From the NCBI GenBank assembly GCA_041228335.1, contig CP166130.1, positions 2,265,001 through 2,329,000 on the forward strand: DNA of 64,000 nucleotides, read 5' to 3'. Of the stretch, positions 18,190 through 27,732 are shown piece by piece. The notes below the pieces were generated by a model that was not told the DNA's origin, searched no databases, and worked only from the letters and a program-made list of their open reading frames with translations. How positions within the stretch are numbered: the first letter of the stretch is position 1; every line of letters starts with the position of its first letter. Position numbers and translations under genes: made by a program. The DNA is from Alphaproteobacteria bacterium LSUCC0684 (GTDB lineage Bacteria; Pseudomonadota; Alphaproteobacteria; Puniceispirillales; UBA1172).

Positions 18190-20071
18190 TCGCCGCCTTT
18201 CCCGCTGCCATGGCATTGAAATGCCGGTGAACAGCCCAGCTTTTCAGGATTTCGCGGGCAAGATCACGCGAGGTCTCTTCAAGCCCTGCTTCAAAGAGCG
18301 CGCCGGCGACGGTGGCGGCATCGTCCCGCGACAACTGGTGAAGCGGCGTTGTATCAAGGGCCAGCGCCGCCATCATCAGGGTTTCCGCCTTGCGCCCGCC
18401 GGCGGCGGCGGTCTTCAGCGCCTCAAGCCTGGGCAGCGACAGCGGTGATGCTGCGCCGGTCAGCCCGGGCGTGCCTTCAAGCAGGTCTTCCCATGGCAGT
18501 TCCGGCACCTCGACCCCGACCGCGGCCAGAAGAGGAATTGCATCAAGCGCCCCGGCAAGGATGAGGCTGGCCGGATCAAGCGGCTCATCGGGCAGGGCCA
18601 GCAGCTTCGCCCAGGCGCCGGCCTCGATGGTGACCTGATCCCTCATGAAAGCTTCATCCAGCCCCAGAAGCGGGCCCGTCCTATGGGCAAGACCGGCATC
18701 TTCCGATGCCGTTGCGATGAAAGGAAGCCACAGCCCCAGCGCCCGGATGCCTATATGACCGAGATCGATTTCAAGCGCCGCATAAGCCAGATCAGCCGCC
18801 GCCCTTGCATCTTGCTCAAGGACAGTGGCCTGCCAGGCATAGAGACGGGCAAGATCGATCTCATCCGGTGTGCCGCCCAGCCGAAGCCGGGTCAGCGCCT
18901 CGCTGGCCGGAACCTTCGATGGCGGCAACAGGGCCCAAGTTGCGATAATATCGGTTATGCCTGCCTGCGGGTTGCGGAAGACGCGGGCGCCATGAAGCAG
19001 CGCCGCACCATCCGAGAGATACCGGAGCTGGCCGAGGCTGGACTGATAGCCGGTGTCAACCGCGCTGATCATCTCTTCATCGATGGAGACGCGGGCGCTG
19101 TCCATCAGGACAAGATTGAGCAGACCTGTATCGCCCTCCACCTCATCGATCGGATTGCCCGCCCCGGTGAGTTTGCGCATCAGCGCAAAGAAGATCGGAT
19201 CGTCGACGCCGCGATCTTCGAGAATATCGAGCGCGAAGGATGCTTTGGCAACCTCGCCATGGATGACGTGACAAAAGGCGTTGATCTGATGCCAGAGCGG
19301 CTCAAGGGTGGTGGCGGCCTGGCTGTCGGCTATGGTGCAGGCTTCCTCATCTTCGCGGGTCAGCAGATCGTGATAGACAAGCCATGTCTGCCAGTCCATC
19401 CAGTCCCCGGTCATCGGCAACTGCCGGACGAGCGCGGCCAGATCATCCCCGGTCACGTTGTCCTTAAGCCAGTCGAGCCGGTTACGCACCAGCGCTTCGG
19501 CCATTTCCACGGAACCTTCGGGCGGCACCGAACGCGCCAGCATGACATGCATAAGCCGTTCATGAAGCGATATCGCCGGAACATGCCGCGGCAACAGCTC
19601 ATAAAGACGGTTCACCCTTTCCGCCTCGCTCCCATCCCACATGAGCCGGCCAAGCCCCTCCTGATCCGGGCGATCAATCCCGAGCGCCGCCAGCCGGATC
19701 GACGACGGATCCTGACGCCGCAGGCCAACACCGTCGGCACTTGATAGAGAACTTGTCTCAAGGGTTGGTGCAGGCAGTGTTTCGGCGGTAGAGGTGTCAC
19801 TTGTATCCTCTTCGCTGGCGGCAGTGGTGGCGGTGGCATTGTCAGCGCTATCCACCAGCGGAGCATTGCCTGCCGCTTCATCAGAAGTCGGCGCCGTGGC
19901 GCCATCCTGCCGGAGCGTCGCGGTGATATCGCGCGGTTTTGTCATTCTGTCCACCGGCTCTGCCGGAGGCGAGGTTGAGACGTTCTGGGCCATGACCGGC
20001 AAGGACGTGCCCGGCCCGGCCAGCATCAAGCCTGCAAGGATCATGCGCAGAAAAGACAACCGATTGGACAT
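18179..20071 (-). CDS. large exported helical protein of unknown function
   Basis: 630 residues starting MSNRLSFLRMILAGLMLA, a signal peptide ending near LPVMAQ; GGAGG lies 6 nt before this ATG. After the signal come about 90 residues rich in Thr, Ser, Ala, Glu and Asp (low complexity), then a long Ala/Leu-rich helical region without clear transmembrane segments, resembling TPR-like solenoids (LYAWQATVLEQDARAAADLA). No catalytic motif was recognised. Proteins of this look, sometimes labelled antifreeze glycopeptide polyprotein, occur upstream of xerD in some Alphaproteobacteria. A periplasmic or surface-bound role is inferred. It overlaps xerD and diverges from aroK. Confidence 0.75.
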   Translation of the reverse strand: MSNRLSFLRMILAGLMLAGPGTSLPVMAQNVSTSPPAEPVDRMTKPRDITATLRQDGATAPTSDEAAGNAPLVDSADNATATTAASEEDTSDTSTAETLPAPTLETSSLSSADGVGLRRQDPSSIRLAALGIDRPDQEGLGRLMWDGSEAERVNRLYELLPRHVPAISLHERLMHVMLARSVPPEGSVEMAEALVRNRLDWLKDNVTGDDLAALVRQLPMTGDWMDWQTWLVYHDLLTREDEEACTIADSQAATTLEPLWHQINAFCHVIHGEVAKASFALDILEDRGVDDPIFFALMRKLTGAGNPIDEVEGDTGLLNLVLMDSARVSIDEEMISAVDTGYQSSLGQLRYLSDGAALLHGARVFRNPQAGITDIIATWALLPPSKVPASEALTRLRLGGTPDEIDLARLYAWQATVLEQDARAAADLAYAALEIDLGHIGIRALGLWLPFIATASEDAGLAHRTGPLLGLDEAFMRDQVTIEAGAWAKLLALPDEPLDPASLILAGALDAIPLLAAVGVEVPELPWEDLLEGTPGLTGAASPLSLPRLEALKTAAAGGRKAETLMMAALALDTTPLHQLSRDDAATVAGALFEAGLEETSRDLAREILKSWAVHRHFNAMAAGKAANAS

Positions 20072-20251
20072 GACGTTCCTCCACAACAAAAGCAGCCCGG
20101 CGGCATGCCAGCGCCAGACAGGATATCAGCCGACAACAATCCTGATTGCCGATAAACCACAACCCTAATATCCTCGAGTATTATGTCGGGAATGAGGCAG
20201 TAAAAAAAGCCCCCTGATACCGCATATAAGACCGGGGGAACAGATCCGGAC

Positions 20252-20280
20252 TTGTATCTCTGCCATTGACTGGCTAATAC
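20252..20280 (+). promoter_or_regulatory. weak candidate promoter for aroK
   Basis: TTGTAT (20252-20257) and TAATAC (20275-20280) are 17 nt apart, 27 nt before the aroK ATG. Matches to consensus are moderate. The rest of the 235-nt divergent gap (20072-20306) also holds a GCCCCC/GGGGG pair with a long loop near 20200-20240 and nothing else recognisable. Confidence 0.3.
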
Positions 20281-20306
20281 ATGTTCGCAACCATGGGAAA
20301 ACCTCA

Positions 20307-20843
20307 ATGTCGAGAATTGACAAAAGCATCGTCCTGATCGGATTGATGGGGGCGGGAAAATCGAATATCGGCCGCCAGTGCGGGCGGCTTTTTGATCTCG
20401 ACTTCATCGACAGCGATACGGCGATCGAAGAGGCGGCGGGGATGAGCATTGCCATGATTTTCGATCTTTATGGTGAAGATGCTTTTCGCAAACTCGAAGC
20501 CAGAACGCTGAACCAGCTGCTCGATGGCACCCCCGGAATCATTGCCACCGGCGGCGGGGCGTTTCTCCATGATGCAACCCGGGCGCTGATCAAGGAAAAG
20601 GGGCTTTCCGTCTGGCTCAAGGCTGAACCTGCCACCCTCGCCAACCGCATATCCAATACCGACAGCCGCCCTCTGCTGAAAGGACGGGACCCGCATGACG
20701 TGCTGCGTGAACTGGCGGAAATCCGCTACCCTGTCTATGCCGAAGCGGATCTGACCATCGATACCGACGGATTGTCCCTTGCCGATGCCGTCAAAAAGGT
20801 AAAAAATACCCTGACGGAGTATCTTGATGCACGCCAGTCCTGA
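20307..20843 (+). CDS. aroK: shikimate kinase
   Basis: Phosphorylates shikimate to shikimate 3-phosphate with ATP. The P-loop is LIGLMGAGKSNIGRQ near the N-terminus, the substrate-binding Asp lies in FIDSDTAIEE, GGGAF is present in ATGGGAFLHDATR, and the lid Arg lies in PLLKGRDPHDVLRELA. The 178 residues are a normal length. It starts with ATG and is followed 9 nt later by aroB, the classic aroK-aroB operon, which here continues into corC and a DUF2889 gene. Confidence 0.96.
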   Translation: MSRIDKSIVLIGLMGAGKSNIGRQCGRLFDLDFIDSDTAIEEAAGMSIAMIFDLYGEDAFRKLEARTLNQLLDGTPGIIATGGGAFLHDATRALIKEKGLSVWLKAEPATLANRISNTDSRPLLKGRDPHDVLRELAEIRYPVYAEADLTIDTDGLSLADAVKKVKNTLTEYLDARQS

Positions 20844-20852
20844 AATGAGCTC

Positions 20853-21980
20853 ATGACCACGGTTTCACCCCATACTTGCGTCGAGGTTGATCTCGGCCAG
20901 CGAAGCTATCCGATCCATATCGGCCCCGATCTGATTTCCCGGGCAGATGAGCTGCTGAAGGACATCGCCGCAGGACGCCATCTTGTGGTGATCGCCGATG
21001 CCGCCCTCACCGAGACGCATCTGCCCCCGCTGATGGTCTCGCTCGGCCGGATCGCAAGCCGCCTTGATGGGTTGACCGTGCCTTCGGGGGAAGCATCCAA
21101 ATCCCTTGGGCAATACAGCGAGCTCATGGAAAACCTGCTCGGGCTGGGCCTGGACCGCAAGGCCATGCTGGTGGCGCTGGGCGGCGGCGTCATTGGTGAT
21201 CTTGTGGGGTTTGCCGCGGCCAGCCTCCTGCGAGGGGTGGATTTCATCCAGTTGCCAACAACCCTGCTTGCCCAGATCGACAGTTCCGTTGGCGGCAAGA
21301 CCGGCATCAATGCCCGCGCCGGCAAGAATCTGATCGGCGCCTTTCACCAGCCCCGGGCGGTGCTGGCCGATACCGGTTGCCTTGCCACCCTGCCGAGGCG
21401 GGAAATGAGGGCCGGATATGCGGAAATGGTGAAATACGGGCTCCTTGGCGATGCCGGATTTTTCGCCTGGCTTGAAGAAAACAGCTCCGCGGTGCTTAAC
21501 CTTGACCCGGAGGCCATCATTGCCGCCGTGGCGCATTGCTGCCGGGCCAAGGCACAGATCGTCGAAGAGGATGAGCGCGAAAGCGGCCGCCGGGCCCTGC
21601 TCAATCTCGGCCATACATTCGGGCATGCCTATGAAGCCGAGGCGGGATATGACGGCTCGGTCCTGCATGGCGAAGCGGTTGCGGTCGGCATGATGGATGC
21701 CTTCCGGCTGTCTCATCGCCTCGGGACCTGTTCCGATGGTGATCTTGACCGTGTTGCAGCGCATCTTGAAGCGGCCGGACTGCCGACCCATCGCCGCCAG
21801 CTCAGCAACCGACTTGGCGAGGCCAGCGCGGCCCGCCTCCGGGATCATATAAAAAAGGACAAGAAAGCCTCGGCCGGCAGGATCGTGCTCATCATCCCCC
21901 ATGGTATCGGTGATGCCAGGGTTGATGACCGTGTTGATCCGGCGGATGTGCTGGCCGTGCTTGAGGGGCGTGAGGCATGA
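20853..21980 (+). CDS. aroB: 3-dehydroquinate synthase
   Basis: Converts DAHP to 3-dehydroquinate, an NAD-dependent step of the shikimate route. Signature segments are GGGVIGDLVGFAAASLLRG, FIQLPTTLLAQIDSSVGGKT, YAEMVKYGLLGD and the metal-ligand histidines in LNLGHTFGHAYEAE and LHGEAVAVGMM. The 375 residues are normal. The TGA stop overlaps the ATG of the following corC gene by 4 nt (ATGA), so translation is likely coupled. Confidence 0.97.
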   Translation: MTTVSPHTCVEVDLGQRSYPIHIGPDLISRADELLKDIAAGRHLVVIADAALTETHLPPLMVSLGRIASRLDGLTVPSGEASKSLGQYSELMENLLGLGLDRKAMLVALGGGVIGDLVGFAAASLLRGVDFIQLPTTLLAQIDSSVGGKTGINARAGKNLIGAFHQPRAVLADTGCLATLPRREMRAGYAEMVKYGLLGDAGFFAWLEENSSAVLNLDPEAIIAAVAHCCRAKAQIVEEDERESGRRALLNLGHTFGHAYEAEAGYDGSVLHGEAVAVGMMDAFRLSHRLGTCSDGDLDRVAAHLEAAGLPTHRRQLSNRLGEASAARLRDHIKKDKKASAGRIVLIIPHGIGDARVDDRVDPADVLAVLEGREA

Positions 21981-23257
21981 CACTCGGAATATTGCTGCTT
22001 ATTCTCTCAATTATTGTTCTGTTGCTTGGCTCGGCGTTCTTCTCCGGCTCCGAAACAGCCCTGACCGCGGCCTCCGAAGCGCGGATACACGGGCTCGCCA
22101 ACCGGGGTGACGATCGTGCCAGCGCGGTGGAAAAACTGCGCCAGCGCAAGGAAAAGCTGATCAGCAGTCTGCTTATCGGCAACAATCTCGTCAATGTGCT
22201 GGCGACATCTCTTGCCACCTCGGCGGCGATTTCCTATTTCGGGGAGACCGGGGTGGTGATCTCCACCGTCGGAATGACGATCCTGCTTGTTCTTTTCGCC
22301 GAAGTGATTCCCAAGACCTACGCGTTCAATCATGCGGACCGCTTTGCGCTCGGCGTGGCCAAACCGGTACGGATGATGGTGCTGATACTGACGCCGTTTA
22401 CGGCTGCGCTCAACGGGCTTGTAAAGCTTTTCATCGGCCGTTTTGGTTCGCCGGATGAAAGCCGGGAGGATGAGCTGCGCGGGATGATCGCCCTGCACGG
22501 GCAGACAACCGATGATGCCGAAGCCAAGGAACAGACAGCCATGCTGGCAAGCGTGCTTGATCTGGGTGAAGTCACGGTAGAAGAAGTCATGACCCATCGC
22601 GGCTCGGTGATGATGATCAACGCCGCCAGTGACCCCGATGAAGTGTTCCGGCAGGTGATGGATTCGCCCTACACGCGTCATCCCGTCTATTCCGGCAAGA
22701 CCGACAACATCATCGGGGTTCTGCATGTCAAGGCGCTGCTGCGTGGTCTCGGCAAGGCCGCGGATGGCGCGGCCCATCCGCCTAATATCACCGATATTGC
22801 CGCCGACCCGTATTTTACCCCGGAAACCACCCTGCTGATCGACCAGTTGCAGGCTTTCCGCTCAAGACGTGAGCATTTTGCCGTGGTGGTTGACGAATAC
22901 GGCGATTTCCGCGGCATCGTCACGCTTGAGGATATCCTCGAGGAAATCGTCGGGGATATCGATGATGAACATGATCTTGAGATCAGCGGTATCCGCCCGC
23001 AGGCTGATGGATCCTGGATTGTTGATGGCATCGTGACCATCCGTGACCTCAACCGTGCCCTTGGCTGGAGCCTGCCGGATGATGACGCCGCCACGATTGC
23101 CGGCCTGGTGCTCAACGAAACCCGCACCATCCCGAGCCCGGGTCAGGAATTCCGGTTCCATGGCACGCGGCTCAGAATACTGCGGCGCACCGGCAACAAA
23201 CTTGAACGCATACGTGTCTGGCATGAACCGCAAGAGAGCGAAGAGGAGATGTCATAA
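21977..23257 (+). CDS. CNNM/CorC family membrane protein with CBS domains
   Basis: 426 residues. An N-terminal CNNM (DUF21) membrane domain has several hydrophobic helices (LLLILSIIVLLLGSAFFSGSE at the start), followed by two CBS domains (about residues 200-330; EEVMTHRGSVMMINA and YGDFRGIVTLEDILEEIVG) and a C-terminal CorC/HlyC domain (SWIVDGIVTIRDLNRALGW). Homologues act in Mg2+ or Co2+ efflux and homeostasis, with the CBS pair sensing nucleotides. Directly coupled to aroB (4-nt overlap) and to the DUF2889 gene (TAATG overlap). Confidence 0.9.
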   Translation: MTLGILLLILSIIVLLLGSAFFSGSETALTAASEARIHGLANRGDDRASAVEKLRQRKEKLISSLLIGNNLVNVLATSLATSAAISYFGETGVVISTVGMTILLVLFAEVIPKTYAFNHADRFALGVAKPVRMMVLILTPFTAALNGLVKLFIGRFGSPDESREDELRGMIALHGQTTDDAEAKEQTAMLASVLDLGEVTVEEVMTHRGSVMMINAASDPDEVFRQVMDSPYTRHPVYSGKTDNIIGVLHVKALLRGLGKAADGAAHPPNITDIAADPYFTPETTLLIDQLQAFRSRREHFAVVVDEYGDFRGIVTLEDILEEIVGDIDDEHDLEISGIRPQADGSWIVDGIVTIRDLNRALGWSLPDDDAATIAGLVLNETRTIPSPGQEFRFHGTRLRILRRTGNKLERIRVWHEPQESEEEMS

Positions 23258-23826
23258 TGCCTTCGGCAGGAATAACCCGCGAGCGCGTCCACACCCGGAC
23301 CATCACCCTTGACGGATACAGCCGCAGCGACGGGCTGATCGATATCGAAGGTGAGATCAAGGACGTGAAGACCTATGATTTTCCCAATCGTGACCGCGGC
23401 ATGATACATGCCAATGAAGCGCTGCATCACATGAAAGTGCGCATTGCCATCGATGCGAACATGACGATCCACGAGGCTGAAGCCGAGACCCTCGCCGGTC
23501 CGTATCATATCTGCCCATCAGCAACACAGATCTTTGGCCGTCTGGTGGGGCTCACCATCGCGCCGGGCTGGCGCAACAGAGTCCGCCAGGCCATTGGCGG
23601 CGTCGCTGGCTGCACCCATATCACCGAACTGATGGGGCCGGTTGCAACCGTGGCCTATCAGACGCTCTACGGGGAAAAGGCCAGGCAGAAACGGGCAACG
23701 CCCGCCGGCAGCAACCCGCTGAAAGAGGAGCACGACGCGCTGATCAACAGCTGCATCGGCCATGCCGAAGATCCGGCAGCGGTACTCGCCGGTCTCGATA
23801 ATCCTGAGACTAGCGCAGAATCCTGA
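23257..23826 (+). CDS. DUF2889 family protein
   Basis: 189 residues, beginning MPSAGITRERVHTRTITLDG. The core MKVRIAIDANMTIHEAEAE and GCTHITELMGPVATVAYQTL are the conserved DUF2889 features. The His/Cys residues in CTHITEL and in DRGMIHANEALHHM may bind a ligand or metal (inference). Family function is unknown. Its ATG shares one base with the corC stop. Its 3' end overlaps the convergent bolA gene by 17 nt. Confidence 0.85.
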   Translation: MPSAGITRERVHTRTITLDGYSRSDGLIDIEGEIKDVKTYDFPNRDRGMIHANEALHHMKVRIAIDANMTIHEAEAETLAGPYHICPSATQIFGRLVGLTIAPGWRNRVRQAIGGVAGCTHITELMGPVATVAYQTLYGEKARQKRATPAGSNPLKEEHDALINSCIGHAEDPAAVLAGLDNPETSAES

Positions 23827-24079
23827 TCTGCAGGGCGTGCAGGCCGGTGGCGAGCTCATCGGCCAGCGCCGCATTGACACGGCGATGGGCGTCGATCCGG
23901 CTCATCCCCTCAAGCATCGGGGAGCGGATATCCACCTCGAAATGTGTTTCGCCCCCTTCGCGCCAGCCGGCATGGCCATGGTGCTGGGCTGAAACATCAC
24001 GGACCAACAGCTCCGTGGGCGACAGCTCGGCCCGAAGACGGTTTTCCATGCGTTGCCGGCGTGAATTATTCTGCTGCAT
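23810..24079 (-). CDS. BolA family protein
   Basis: BolA proteins partner monothiol glutaredoxins in iron-sulfur handling. The 89 residues from the ATG at 24079 contain the BolA core: MENRLRAELSPTELLVRDVS, then HAGWREGGETHFEVDI and SPMLEGMSRIDAHRRVNAAL. The invariant His of the RIDAHRRV-type helix is present. A start at 24049 is a shorter alternative. It is divergent from the J-domain gene (75 nt between starts) and its 3' end overlaps the DUF2889 stop. Confidence 0.9.
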   Translation of the reverse strand: MQQNNSRRQRMENRLRAELSPTELLVRDVSAQHHGHAGWREGGETHFEVDIRSPMLEGMSRIDAHRRVNAALADELATGLHALQIRILR

Positions 24080-24153
24080 GAGACAAGATATAGCGCGTCT
24101 TTGTCGCGATGTCCAAGGTTGCAAGAACGGCCTTCCGGCTTATAGTTAGTAGA

Positions 24154-24732
24154 ATGAAGAAGCAACCGATCATCACCCCGGATATTGCGGGTTTCAACAC
24201 CCGCCAGGATCCCATGACCCGGACATGCGCGCAGGAAGGATGCCGTGCCGAAGGCACCCATCCGGCGCCGCGGTCGAGATCTGATCTCCGGGATTATATC
24301 TGGTTCTGCCTTGACCATGTGCGGGAATACAACAAGGGCTGGAATTATTTTGAAGGTCTTGACGAAAACGGCATGGAAGAAGCCATTCGAAAATCCACCA
24401 CCTGGGAGCGCCCCTCCTGGAAATTCGGCACCAGCCGCGATTCAACCCGGCACTTCAGAACGAATTTCGAAGATCCGCTCGGCGCCCTTGGCGGCAATGG
24501 GAACGGGGCAAGGCAGGAAAGCCCGAAAATTCCCGAAGATGAACGGCAGGCCTGGTCAATTTTTGGACTTTCCCCTTGCAAGGATGGGCAAAGAGTGAAA
24601 AAACGCTATAAAGAATTGGCAAAGGCCCATCATCCGGATGCCAATGGCGGCTCAAAAGAAGCCGAAGACAGGTTGAAGACGATCAACTGGGCCTATTCCA
24701 TCCTCAAACGTCAATTTAACGGCGAAATGTGA
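24154..24732 (+). CDS. J-domain protein with N-terminal Cys/His cluster
   Basis: 192 residues from the ATG at 24154. The J domain is C-terminal: HPD at about residues 160-162 in LAKAHHPDANGGSKEAEDR, followed by the helix INWAYSILKRQF. The N-terminal half has C25, C30, C52 and H55 (CxxxxC ... CxxH), a possible zinc site, and a Trp/Tyr-rich segment. This domain order is that of a conserved alphaproteobacterial family found beside bolA and cobS. It probably recruits DnaK to specific clients; which ones is unknown. A link to cobaltochelatase assembly is inferred from position only. Confidence 0.88.
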   Translation: MKKQPIITPDIAGFNTRQDPMTRTCAQEGCRAEGTHPAPRSRSDLRDYIWFCLDHVREYNKGWNYFEGLDENGMEEAIRKSTTWERPSWKFGTSRDSTRHFRTNFEDPLGALGGNGNGARQESPKIPEDERQAWSIFGLSPCKDGQRVKKRYKELAKAHHPDANGGSKEAEDRLKTINWAYSILKRQFNGEM

Positions 24733-24757
24733 TACACGCGCAACATAAGGATCAAGC

Positions 24758-25771
24758 ATGTCAACGTCCGCAACGCATACCACCGCTGAACGCAAGCCCG
24801 CGCACAGCCTTTCCGCTCCCGACACCACGGTCAACGCCCGCGATGTGTTCAAGATCGACGTCGACATGACCGTCCCGGCCTTTTCCACCACCTCGGAATA
24901 TGTGCCGGATCTTGATGAGAACTATGTTTTTGACCGCGATACCACCCTCGCCATTCTCGCCGGCTTTGCCCATAATCGCCGGGTGATGATCCAGGGCTAT
25001 CACGGCACCGGCAAATCCACCCATATCGAACAGGTGGCGGCCCGGCTGAACTGGCCGTGTATCCGCATCAATCTCGACAGCCATATCAGCCGGATCGATC
25101 TGGTCGGCAAGGACCAGATCGTGCTCAAGGACGGCAAGCAGGTAACCGAATTTCGCGAAGGCATTCTTCCCTGGGCGCTCCAGAATCCGGTGGCGCTGGT
25201 GTTTGATGAATATGATGCGGGGCGGGCTGATGTGATGTTCGTGATCCAGCGGGTGCTGGAAATCGAAGGCAAGCTGACCCTGCTTGATACCAACCGCGTG
25301 ATCCGCCCGAATCCAAGCTTCCGTCTCTTTGCCACCGCCAATACCGTGGGCCTTGGCGATACCACCGGGCTCTACCACGGCACCCAGCAGATCAACCAGG
25401 GGCAGATGGACCGCTGGTCGATCGTCTCAACCCTCAACTACCTGCCCCATGACGTGGAGATGGAGATCATCACCGCCAAGATGGCGCCGGACAGCACACA
25501 GGTGAACCGCGCCATGGTGGACAGCATGGTCCGCATGGCCGACCTGACCCGCAAAGGGTTTATCGCCGGGGATATTTCGACGGTCATGTCGCCGCGAACG
25601 GTGATAACCTGGATGGAGAACACCGAAATTCTCGGTGACGTCAAACTGGCCTTCCGCCTTTCCTTCCTGAATAAATGCGATGAGATGGAACGTCCGATCG
25701 TCGGCGAGTATTACCAGCGCTGCTTTGATGATGAACTGGGCGATACGGTTTTCACCGTTGCCGCAAGCTAG
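24758..25771 (+). CDS. cobS: aerobic cobaltochelatase subunit CobS
   Basis: AAA+ ATPase that with CobT and CobN inserts cobalt into hydrogenobyrinic a,c-diamide in aerobic B12 synthesis. Walker A is MIQGYHGTGKSTHIEQVAAR, Walker B VALVFDEYDAGRADVMF, and sensor-type residues lie in RLFATANTVGLGD. Length of 337 residues matches CobS. An AAGGATCAAGC ribosome site precedes the ATG. It is followed after 19 nt by cobT. No cobN gene is in the window. Confidence 0.95.
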   Translation: MSTSATHTTAERKPAHSLSAPDTTVNARDVFKIDVDMTVPAFSTTSEYVPDLDENYVFDRDTTLAILAGFAHNRRVMIQGYHGTGKSTHIEQVAARLNWPCIRINLDSHISRIDLVGKDQIVLKDGKQVTEFREGILPWALQNPVALVFDEYDAGRADVMFVIQRVLEIEGKLTLLDTNRVIRPNPSFRLFATANTVGLGDTTGLYHGTQQINQGQMDRWSIVSTLNYLPHDVEMEIITAKMAPDSTQVNRAMVDSMVRMADLTRKGFIAGDISTVMSPRTVITWMENTEILGDVKLAFRLSFLNKCDEMERPIVGEYYQRCFDDELGDTVFTVAAS

Positions 25772-25790
25772 ATGAGACGCCGCTAATCCC

Positions 25791-27677
25791 ATGGCCAGCC
25801 AGCATGATGACCGTTTCCTGCGTTCCACCGCCGCCTGCCTGAGGGCCATGGCCGGCGGCTCTCATCATGATGTCCGTTACACCGGCGCCAATACGGTGAT
25901 CACCGCCACTGAAGTACGGCTTCCCTCTCCTCCCCGGAGCAACAATCTCGGCACCGAGACGATTCGTTCCCAGCAGGAACAGCGGGTTCGCGGCTCCGCC
26001 GACAGCGCGGCGGTCTGGATCGCCAACCACAGCGATTCCGTACATAACCGCATGGCCCCGTCAGCGGGACCAGCCCGGGCCATTTTTGATGCCGTTGAAC
26101 GTGCCCGGGTCGAGGCGGTGGGCATGCGCGGGATGCCCGGTGTTGCCCGCAACCTGCGGGAACAGATCGAAGCCAAATACGCAAGCCAGCCCCTGCCACC
26201 CCCCGGGGCAGAGGAGACAGGGGAAAACCACGCCGCCATCGCCGATGTGGCAAGCCTGCTTGTGCGTCAGGCGCTCACCGGTGAAGAGCCTCCGGCCAAT
26301 GTCGCCATGACGGTGGATCTCTGGCGTCCCTGGGTCAACAGCCGGGCCGGCGACCTGATCAACGCGCTCAAGGAAAACACCGACAATCAGGAGCATTACG
26401 CCGAGGTGGCCCGCCGCCTGATCGGGGCGCTTGAGACCGATCTCGGGGAGCCGGTCGAACCTGATGACAGCGACGATGAGGACGAGGATCAGGACGAAGC
26501 CTCCCAGGATGGCGGCGATGAGGATCAGTCCACCGCCCCGCAAGGCGAAGGAGAGGACGGCGAAAGCGAAAGCATCGATCAGGACGCCGATGCCTCGACC
26601 ATGGAAGCGGCCGATGGCGACATGAGCGAGGACGGGGAAGATGGGGAGGATGCCCTTGCCGAGGGGGAAAACCCGGCCGGGGAAAGTGCCGATGCCGGCG
26701 AAACCAGCCGCGAGAAAGGCGAGTATTATCGCATTTTCACCGAAGAGTTCGACGAAGTGGTGGATGCAAGCGAGTTGTGCGACCCCGAAGAGATGACCCG
26801 GTTGAGGGGGCTGCTGGACAAGCATCTGGAAAACCTCAACACCATTATCGGCAAACTTGCCAACCGGCTCCAGCGCAAGCTGATGGCGCATCAGAATCGA
26901 AGTTGGGAATTTGACCTCGAAGAGGGGATGCTGGATGCGGGGAAACTTTCGCGGGTTGTCACCCAGCCTTCGCATCCGCTTTCCTACAAGATGGAAACCG
27001 ATATCAGGTTCCGTGACACGATCGTAACCCTGCTGATCGACAATTCCGGCTCCATGCGTGGCCGGCCCATCACCATCGCGGCGGTGACCGCGGATATCCT
27101 GGCCCGGACTCTCGAGCGGTGCGGCGTCAAGGTTGAGATCCTCGGCTTTACCACCAAGGCATGGAAAGGCGGGCAATCCCGCGAGAAATGGCAGCTCGTC
27201 GAAAAACCGGCCTTCCCGGGCAGGCTTAATGATCTGCGCCACATCATCTACAAACCCGCCGATGCCCCGATGCGGCGGGCACGAAAATCCCTCGGCCTGA
27301 TGCTGCGCGAAGGCCTGCTCAAGGAAAATATCGACGGCGAAGCGCTGATCTGGGCACATAACCGCCTTCTCGGCCGATCCGAAGACCGCCGCATCCTGAT
27401 GGTCATCTCGGATGGGGCGCCGGTGGATGATTCCACCCTCTCGGTCAATCCGGGCAACTACCTTGAAGCTCATCTGCGGCAGGTGATCGAATATATCGAA
27501 ACCCGATCCCCGGTCGAATTGCTCGCCATCGGGATCGGCCATGACGTGACCCGCTACTACCAGCGGGCGGTGACGATCACCGATGTGGAACAGCTCGGTG
27601 GCGCGGTTACAAGCCAGCTTGCCGATCTTTTTGATGAAGATGCATCACGGCCGCGTGGCCGCCGCCGCGTCGCCTGA
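25791..27677 (+). CDS. cobT: aerobic cobaltochelatase subunit CobT
   Basis: 628 residues. The N-terminal half is helical; about residues 220-310 are extremely acidic (Asp/Glu runs). The C-terminal part is a von Willebrand A domain with an intact MIDAS site ([16 protein letters not shown]). This is the standard CobT layout, the partner of CobS in an AAA+/VWA chelatase complex. The TGA stop abuts the A-run of the convergent rpmB terminator. The acidic region resembles that of other CobT proteins and need not indicate transfer. Confidence 0.95.
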   Translation: MASQHDDRFLRSTAACLRAMAGGSHHDVRYTGANTVITATEVRLPSPPRSNNLGTETIRSQQEQRVRGSADSAAVWIANHSDSVHNRMAPSAGPARAIFDAVERARVEAVGMRGMPGVARNLREQIEAKYASQPLPPPGAEETGENHAAIADVASLLVRQALTGEEPPANVAMTVDLWRPWVNSRAGDLINALKENTDNQEHYAEVARRLIGALETDLGEPVEPDDSDDEDEDQDEASQDGGDEDQSTAPQGEGEDGESESIDQDADASTMEAADGDMSEDGEDGEDALAEGENPAGESADAGETSREKGEYYRIFTEEFDEVVDASELCDPEEMTRLRGLLDKHLENLNTIIGKLANRLQRKLMAHQNRSWEFDLEEGMLDAGKLSRVVTQPSHPLSYKMETDIRFRDTIVTLLIDNSGSMRGRPITIAAVTADILARTLERCGVKVEILGFTTKAWKGGQSREKWQLVEKPAFPGRLNDLRHIIYKPADAPMRRARKSLGLMLREGLLKENIDGEALIWAHNRLLGRSEDRRILMVISDGAPVDDSTLSVNPGNYLEAHLRQVIEYIETRSPVELLAIGIGHDVTRYYQRAVTITDVEQLGGAVTSQLADLFDEDASRPRGRRRVA

Positions 27678-27705
27678 AAAAAAACCCCTTCCGAAGAAGG
27701 GGTTT
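27677..27705 (-). terminator. rho-independent terminator of rpmB
   Basis: AAACCCCTTC (27682-27691) pairs perfectly with GAAGGGGTTT (27696-27705) around a CGAA tetraloop, followed in the leftward direction by eight T residues (A-run 27677-27684 on the plus strand). It lies 27 nt beyond the rpmB stop and abuts the cobT stop. Confidence 0.9.
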
Positions 27706-27732
27706 GCTCATCATCCTGAAGGATAAATCCGA

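Noticed and set aside
26061-27542. 493-codon open frame on the minus strand opposite cobT
   Set aside because: Antisense of the acidic CobT region gives artificial hydrophobic runs; the VWA and MIDAS motifs fix cobT as the real gene.
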